Shown: positions 57,354 to 64,000 of the stretch, one piece after another
Layout: each line of letters begins with the position of its first letter
How positions within the stretch are numbered: position 1 is the first letter of the stretch
DNA from: Trichuris trichiura
Lineage: Eukaryota > Nematoda > Enoplea > Trichinellida > Trichuridae
Length of the DNA stretch: 64,000 nucleotides
Assembly: GCA_037903355.1 (NCBI GenBank)
Contig: JBAJFE010000026.1
Location: 4,278,001 to 4,342,000, forward strand
Direction of reading: 5' to 3'
Made by a program: the position numbers and the translations under genes
The notes under the pieces: model-generated
What the model was told of the DNA's origin: nothing
The model's input: the letters and a program-made list of their open reading frames with translations, nothing else
The model's database searches: none

Positions 57354-57762
57354 ACTACCAGAAGCTGTTTATCAGTTTTGCCAGTGTGTGCTTTACTGAT
57401 ACGTACAGATCTTCCTTGAGCAGCACAACTTCGTCTGGAAGCATTTTCTCATTGAACGTAATGGGGACGTTTATTAAACATTTACCAGATATGAAACAGG
57501 CAGACAAATCAGGTAGTCTTAAAATATCGAAACAGTTAAGATCGACCTAAATAGCTCATTAGTACACAAAATGTGTGCACGCTAACTAGTTTATAACAGC
57601 TTATGATTTATTGCCACAAAGGCTAAGCATGTCTATCAGGAAGTCAGAATTTATGGAAGCCTAATCGTACATACATCCCTAGGTTAAAGTCCCTTTCACG
57701 GTCGATAGAAATGTAGGTAACCTTTTTCGCATTGTTGAGACTGCATGACTACCCTTTTATTT

Positions 57763-57942
57763 TCCTCTTCAGTTAGGGCGTCAAAAAATTATACACAGAA
57801 TTTCTACGATGCAGCGGACCCATGCACCGAATCTTCGATTTGTTCACGGTACGAGTTTATTAAAATGAGTGGTTGTATGTGTTACGTAGAAGGTATCAAA
57901 TACCAATATTCTTTAGAATGCAAGAAATGTTTAGGCAAGGTA
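57763..57942 (+). CDS. candidate cysteine-rich exon
   Basis: A pyrimidine-rich acceptor (TTTTATTTTCCTCTTCAG) precedes an open stretch ending at a GTATGA donor. Its peptide has a C-x5-C-x9-C-x-C-x10-C-x2-C spacing (PCTESSIC, GCMCYVEG, LECKKCLG), as in small secreted disulphide modules. No neighbouring exon could be linked and no family is recognised. Confidence 0.3.
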
Positions 57943-57944
57943 TG

Positions 57945-60780
57945 AAGTGCCTGCATTAATTTAATATGCCGTGTAGTTTGCCTAGGCATTGAATAGAACG
58001 CCGAATGTTATCTGGGCAAAGCGTGAATCACATTTTTGCAGCGGAAACTTTTATGGTCTAGTCACCTATCACCCACGAACATCTGGCGGTGACAACCGCT
58101 TTGCAAAGCGTTCTGTTTTCCAGCTACACTGTAGATGCGCTACCCTCATGTTTTGGCATAAGCTTAGCTTAGAGCAGAACACGTTAGCTGACAAGGTTCT
58201 ACGATCAAAGCACCCAACTGTTTTTCGCATCCTTGTCAGACATCATGGTCCGCCCTAGCCTAACCCTGAGCCAAGATTCAAGGAAAGTATAGCCGGCAGA
58301 GTAACGAAAAACAACCCAATTTGTCCTGTAAATGTCACCACCGCGGCTTGCTGAGAGTAGCTGAAAAGATTCGATTTAATTCTTTGCTAATTTTCCGTTA
58401 GCAATTGTATTGAATGCCTATAAAAGGTGTAGAATATTAACTGTTACCTAAAAGTTTTGGGCATTTCATGGCTCGCCTAAGCATTCTGTAGAATGCTTGA
58501 CTTCATACTTTGCTTGCAAATTATATAAATAAAGACAAAATGCATACCAATGGAACTTGACGCGGCACCATTCTGCAATTTGTGATTCGATGTTTAACAC
58601 ACTATGCCAGGTTGAGAGCAGGTTAAGGTGCTTACGTTATTTTGCTGCCTATCATTTTCTTCAGCTAACGAGGGAATAACAAACAATGGGAAGTGTTTAC
58701 TCTGTAGGCTCGATAACAAATTTCTGCTGATAGTCTATGTTCAGAAACAGCTTCTTAAAACCTGAAAGGAGTGGTAACTAAATAATAAGTGACGTAATAC
58801 ATCTGTACTGAAAACTTTTGAAAGAAGGAATTTGGGTGCAGTTACTTTGTATCAGCAACAACAAGCTAAAAGAAAATACTACTTCAAAAACGTATTGCTG
58901 CAATGAGTCAGAATATGTTATGTGCTGCGGGATGGATGTATTGATAAAATTCTGCTCATCTTGGTTAAGTAAATTCAGTTATGCGTTAATTTTATTATTC
59001 CTTCTATAAGAATTTCAGTATTGTTGTTAGCTTACTGAATGTACGAAAGTAACTGAGCTATTTGGTTCGGTTCGTGCAAATTTAGTTTGTAAGCATCACT
59101 TCAATCTTCACTCCATCCCGCATAGAAACTGCTTTATAATTCCGTCGTGTCTTTTTACCGTTAAAATTTAGCAGTTTCGATTTAAAAGTTCTGCAGCTCT
59201 GATTACTGAAAACATGTGTCCAACAGTTGGATAGGTTAATGTTTGAGTACATTTCCTAATACCACCGTTTATGATAACTTCTCCAGTGCACGTTAGCGGT
59301 TTCCTGCTTTTCCTCTTTTCTCCATGCATTGACAGTTTCGGGATGAATGTTTCAGAAGTGTTAAAACAGCGTAACAGGGTCTGTTGCAAGAAAGCGAAAT
59401 TACTTTCGTTATTTAGTTAAAGATTAATTCACGTTTACTTAGCTGGAACGAAATTACTTCTATTGGGAACACATTTTTTAAAGCAATTTTTATTTGTCAA
59501 AGCAGAGAGTTCGTAAGAACTCGTACACTGAGGCGTACAGCTGCAACAAGACGGTCCATGACTAAAAAAATGTGCAGTTTCAAGTGGGTTTCGTTCAACA
59601 TCAGGAAGGCTTGCTCTTTTCTGGAGTTGGAAAACAAAATTTTTTATCATGAATACTCAAAGTACCACTGAAAACTTATTTACTAAACGTTGAACAGTGA
59701 TTTCTGCACATACATTTATTCAACTATACGCTCAACATTTCTCAGCATCACGTAATAATACCGTTGGATTGGCATATTAAAAGATTTTCAGAGTAAATGT
59801 TCGCTTTGTTTGTTATAGAACCTGAATGGTAAAGGAGTTCTTTTCATAACGGAAATCAATTTGCAGAGAATTCTCGCTTGTACCTTCTTCTGACCACCAG
59901 GCATTCCACCGTGATTTAACTTAGGAAATAAAGTTTTTCACAACAGCTGGACTAATCCACGCGATAATGTTAACAAGAACTGCCTGGCAGCACAGTGCTA
60001 CAGAATGACTACTAAAAAAGTTGTTTAATTTCATGTTTTCCTGTGGACAACATTTTTCTGCCATAACAGTGCATCCCTATTTTAACCAAAGGAACTTCCA
60101 GATTGTTCATGATTTGCCATCAGTGTCCAAATGGGTAGTAGCTGAAATCGCACAACTTGTCTGAACTAAAGCATTTCTGTTTCAACAGGCGAATTCCCTC
60201 TGCATACATTAATATTATTAATTGTAACTTTTTATCCTGTTCCAAACTGTAGTATCTGATTTAATCATCCTTCACGTTTTTGAGTTCGCACTGGAGACCT
60301 CTCCCATTGAAACCAATCAGTTCGGTCATGTTCGTTGAGAGTATAATCATTAGTACTTTAGCAGCAAAGGTATTTTATTTATCTTTGGCAGTATCAATAC
60401 TTTTGAAACATAAATTACGAATAGGGAAGATATGTTCCACGCTTGATTGGCAGCTAGGATGCTTGACTGTTGGTGATAAAGTTTCTGATTGATTTCATGT
60501 CATTGGGAAACGTGAAATCCTTCCGGGGTATTATAAAAGCAACGTTTATAAGTACATGGAGTCACTGAGTTACGATGCCTCGACTAAAAAAATTTCAACT
60601 GTACAGCGGTATAAACAAGAAATTTACAGCTAAAGTTTTATTTTAAATTTTGTAATTTGTATTTGTAAGGGTAACGCTGTGCACTATGATAGTCTTTTGC
60701 AAATTTAAACGAAAGAACTTAGTCAAAACTTGGTAAGTCACGTTGCATGGATGTTAGAACAGATGGATTTCAAATTTACC
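57945..60780. other. intergenic or intronic, no supported gene
   Basis: Minus-strand frames at 59168-59389 and 59435-59650 are Cys-containing but their frames and borders are ambiguous and no family is recognised. No clear repeats. Confidence 0.35.
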
Positions 60781-60819
60781 AGACGTTCAGAAGAGCTGAC
60801 AAGCATATGCAAGATGATC

Positions 60820-61000
60820 TCGTTTAGAAAACTTCGTACTAAAATTTAAAACTTTTCCGAAGACAGTTGCTGAACAAGTAGTGTCTGTGGTATAGTTGAA
60901 AGGATAGGGTCCTCTGAAACCTCTCATAAGGCCAGTGAGCAAGCAGCAAAGAACCAAGAAAAGATAGTGGAAAAACCAGCTGTACATCCAGTCTGCATTA
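60820..61000 (-). CDS. candidate exon with a membrane segment
   Basis: After an acceptor-like CACTAATGCAG the minus frame reads WMYSWFFHYLFLVLCCLLTG, a likely membrane helix, then a hydrophilic stretch with an NYT glycosylation-type site (RGPYPFNYTTDTTC). No family is recognised and the exon ends are uncertain; the frame stays open to 60787. Confidence 0.28.
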
Positions 61001-61474
61001 GTGCTGGGCATGGAAAAATTTTATTCCTACCTACTAGTTCAGAAAAGTCTTAACAGGTAAGGGTAATGGGAATAAATTATAGACGTTACGAGAAAGAATT
61101 AAAGGAGCTGAGCGACATCATTGGTTAACACAGGGAAAGGTAGCACTGAAAAAATTTATGGCAGAGAATAGAGCAGCAGCAGATTTAATTGTCAGAAGCG
61201 CTATGATAAACCACTCACAACTGGAAACTTTTCAGCGCCTTCAAGTAGCTATGATCGAGCCATTTCAGGAGAGTGAAATTCATGTCATTGTAGTACATTA
61301 AGCCAGTGTGTCACGTGCTACGCGTTTATTACAATGAAATTGTCGAGACATTCAGAAATCAGCAGTTCTTGCCTTCAGTGATTTCCTTAATAATCATTAG
61401 ATTGAAAATTCGATTGGAGAGTAAAAGTAAACGTAAGCGAAAATAGGATGTTTTCTAACGAACCTGTTTGTGTT

Positions 61475-61742
61475 CATAGGAGTTCACAGCGCTGTTGTCC
61501 GTTTTTATTGACAAAAAAGTCATCCGTATTTTTCAGCTCGCCGCAGAAACCGTTCTTAGTGGAGTAATTCGTAAGCTACCGTCTGGAAATGGGCTTACTG
61601 CCATAGTCTAAAAATACCGCTTATATACAGACGGTAGCTTACGAATTATTCCGCTGGGGACGGTCTCTGCAGTGAACCTAGAGCTCCGGAAGATTTTTTT
61701 GTCAGTAAAAGCAGAGAATAGCACTGTGAACTCTTATGAAAA
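61475..61742. repeat. foldback repeat with ~115-bp arms
   Basis: TTCATAGGAGTTCACAGCGC on the left pairs with the end TGTGAACTCTTATGAA; inner arms GTAATTCGTAAGCTACCGTCTG and its inverse are perfect. CTGGGGA-C-GGTC..GAACC at 61653-61680 is a decayed relative of the hammerhead-like core. Unrelated in arm sequence to families A and B. Confidence 0.75.
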
Positions 61743-62227
61743 GTAAACGTAAAGTTTGAAGAGCTTGTTCAGTTTTAAACTACACTGTGAATGGAAGAAT
61801 AAATAAAGCATAATCCAAACGAAGTAAAAGTGAAGTAACAAACGGCAATAAAGTAAAATCAAAATTAATGTAAATGCAAAAAATGGTAATGAATAAAAAA
61901 CTGAAATACGAATAATAAGCATGAAATAGCATTACAAAAATAAAATGATCAAAAGATAAATGAGGTAGGGAAGTTACTGGTGGCTGTGCTGAGTAAAAGG
62001 TCAAGCAAGCTTTTAGGGAACATGAGTAGGAAACGCGAATGAGAAGTTTCTATGCGTCATCGATTCCAATTCCATCACATCGATTAACTGAGCGATCTTG
62101 ATCTATTTACAGGGCTTCACTGGTTATTCCGAGGTGAAAAGAACATTCTCTGCCGATAATTTCAAGTTCTGAAGAACCTAAGCAACGTTATACGAGTCAT
62201 AAAAAGGCATATTGTAGTAAACAAGTG
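61743..62227. other. AT-rich stretch, nothing recognised
   Basis: Low-complexity A-rich sequence; open frames here are Phe/Tyr/Leu-rich artefacts. Confidence 0.4.
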
Positions 62228-62540
62228 CTCATATGACCATAATGGTCAAGAGGCAGGTCGCAAGGCAGGTCATGGAAGTTGGCCGTGTTGAAGCCGACCA
62301 ATGATTCTACTGTTTCACACTTTGAGAATTAGGACAGCCCGTGATAAACAAAGAAGTATGTTAAACACCGGATGTTTTCTACTCAGAGAAAAGCTATATG
62401 AAAGATGGATTGATGGTGATGGGCGTTGATGTGGATACTGCGGTTGTGTCGAGATTCTGCATCTCTCTCTCTCGCTCTCTTTTTGATTCATAGTTCGTTT
62501 ATCGTGTATTGATCGGAAGCAACGTACTCAGCAGGGCCAT
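62228..62540. repeat. dispersed repeat with (CT)n, copy 2
   Basis: GGTCGCAAGGCAGGTCA, GTTGGCCGTG and a CT-rich tract at 62462-62481 in the same order and spacing as in the copy at 51690-51975. Diverged elsewhere. Confidence 0.5.
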
Positions 62541-64000
62541 TAACAGACAAGTTATTTCGTCAAAGCGTTCCGTCTGTAACCTAGAACTGAACCTTGTGTA
62601 GAACACCAGACTCTTCGGAGGTTTATTAACCGTCTCCGAACAGTTTTTGCTAGCCAATGCCAGCACTTTGAGTGCTTTATCAGCTGGGATGAGGCATCAT
62701 GAAAGCGCTTGAAGTAACTTAAATATGACCAGCGGTTTCGTAGCTTGGGTGCATTTTCTCAGTGAAACCTAAAACTCCAATTTTGCAAGGAATTACACCT
62801 AATTTTATGGTGAACTGGTTTTGATAATAAACTGTACACCTTATGTTCGCAACAGGACGATGTTAACCACGGAAATGAACAGTAGACCCTCACATGTTAT
62901 GCATGAAATGTTCAACTGGGGTCAAACGTCTGCTCCTAAATTCCCTGCGCTCAAATGTCTGTCGACAAATGCCATTTACCTTCCGGCCTATAACATCACA
63001 ACTAGAACTATATTTCTAGTTAGCAAGTATCAAACGCAAAGGTCTAAACAGAGACATCGTGATTGAATTAGGCTGGGTTTCCAGGAAGCTCTCAGCTTGA
63101 ATACTATTACTAGTATAATAAGTTTAAAACAGGCAGTCACTTTAAGTTTAAATAAGTTTAAAACAGGCAGTCACTAAACTTAACCGCGCGGCCAACTGCT
63201 AAAACTGCCCCTGTGGTCGCATCGCGCTCGAAATAAAGCATGATGTTTGCCCTTCATGATAGGATAAATGCTGAGAATAAAACTCATTTTGTAAGGGGTA
63301 ATGATATTTTGTAACGTGATAGTGCCACTATTGCGTCTTTGTTTCTCTTTAAGGTGTCATATCAAAGTTGCGGTTACTTTGCGTGTTGGCAAAGGCACAG
63401 GAGGTCAACGTTTGCTCACCTATTTTGTACAGTTCGGTCGCAAAATTTGATTTCACGTATGGGTGCTGTTACAGAAACTTACAAATGATGATCAGTTGTT
63501 TAGCAGCAAGGAGTGACTTTTATGAAGTCCTCTTCGACGGTAATTATCTAATGCAAAACAGTTTGGTTGAATAACTTTCGTAATGAAAAGGATTCGTGGG
63601 AATACCAACTGTTCCAAAAATACAAACAATAATAGAAAAGGCTTGGGGAGAAGGGTTTGACACTTGTGGGCAAAGCGAGCTCAAAGGAACGTTGGTGCAT
63701 ACCTCAAAATGGATTGGGCCAGAAGAGGTGCTTGCTTTCTTTGCGCTGTTCAGAATCAAGTATGTATAAATAACCTGCTGGTTAACCAGGCTTTTTATAT
63801 TTATTAGAGAAATCGTTCAGATTAATGCTGGGAGATCTATCCATAATTTTGAGTTTTTTTTTTGAAATGACAACCGCTTTGTCACAAAGTGAAAGCAGCG
63901 CTACTTTTAGTAGCACAGAACCGTTGAGTTGACCGGAGCAATTAAGTTGTCATTATGCGTATAAGGTAAGTCAGTAATTATCCGCACAATCGCTATGAAT
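62541..64000. other. no supported gene
   Basis: A short direct duplication (AAGTTTAAAACAGGCAGTCACT at 63120 and again at 63152) is the only clear structure. Small frames at 62821-63066 and 63368-63574 show no recognised family. Confidence 0.4.

Noticed and set aside
59435..59650. Cys-rich minus frame resembling part of a DEG/ENaC channel
   Set aside because: Only a loose CxC..C..Y pattern; three frames compete after the acceptor-like site and no channel hallmark follows.
1..64000. CRISPR arrays, prokaryotic operons, rRNA genes
   Set aside because: None seen. Genes have spliceosomal introns, the repeats lack regular spacing, and no rRNA sequence was recognised, even beside the R2-like element.

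Overview
This is a eukaryotic, animal-type window of moderate GC. Protein-coding genes are split by very small introns, mostly 50-58 bp, with GT..AG borders. The gene content (PIGN, PRPF3, PPCS, p25-alpha/TPPP, SLC22, an ARHGAP20-like RhoGAP), the tiny introns and the variety of transposon relics fit an invertebrate. My best guess is a clade I nematode (Trichuris-like), but no sequence here proves the genus.

Layout. 1-3.4 kb: PIGN (GPI ethanolamine-phosphate transferase), minus strand, 7 exons. 3.4-8.2 kb: intergenic DNA packed with DNA-transposon remnants (pogo/Tigger, a long-TIR MITE, a CENP-B-type HTH fragment) and one ribozyme-like unit. 8.2-10.7 kb: PRPF3, minus, 10 exons, followed upstream by an unrecognised small minus-strand ORF at 11.1-11.5 kb. 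11.5-16.7 kb: repeats (hAT MITE, foldbacks) and no convincing gene. 16.8-21.3 kb: PPCS, plus, 7 exons, with a 3.4 kb intron holding a foldback. 21.7-24.6 kb: GC-rich tandem duplication, a second hAT MITE and a broken R2-like reverse transcriptase. 24.6-29.3 kb: foldbacks and a Tigger MITE. 29.8-32.5 kb: TPPP, plus, 3 exons. 33-37.4 kb: foldbacks and a tandem ribozyme-bearing unit. 37.5-44 kb: ARHGAP20-like RhoGAP, minus, with the middle and 5' exons unresolved. 46.8-48.7 kb: Tigger element whose 303-codon ORF has lost its DDE catalytic core. 49.4-55.5 kb: SLC22-type transporter, minus, 4 exons. 55.8-57.2 kb: broken mariner joined to a half foldback. 57.4-64 kb: mostly repeats plus a few weak exon candidates.

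The genes are independent housekeeping or signalling loci and form no obvious pathway. The most striking feature is a set of well over a dozen short motifs of the form CTGANGA-Y-stem-loop-GAAA. Their stem sequences differ between repeat families but stay base-paired. They resemble hammerhead ribozyme cores and sit in palindromic (head-to-head) or direct-repeat units, a retrozyme / Penelope-like arrangement. The largest introns of PPCS, TPPP and SLC22 each contain one of these foldbacks.
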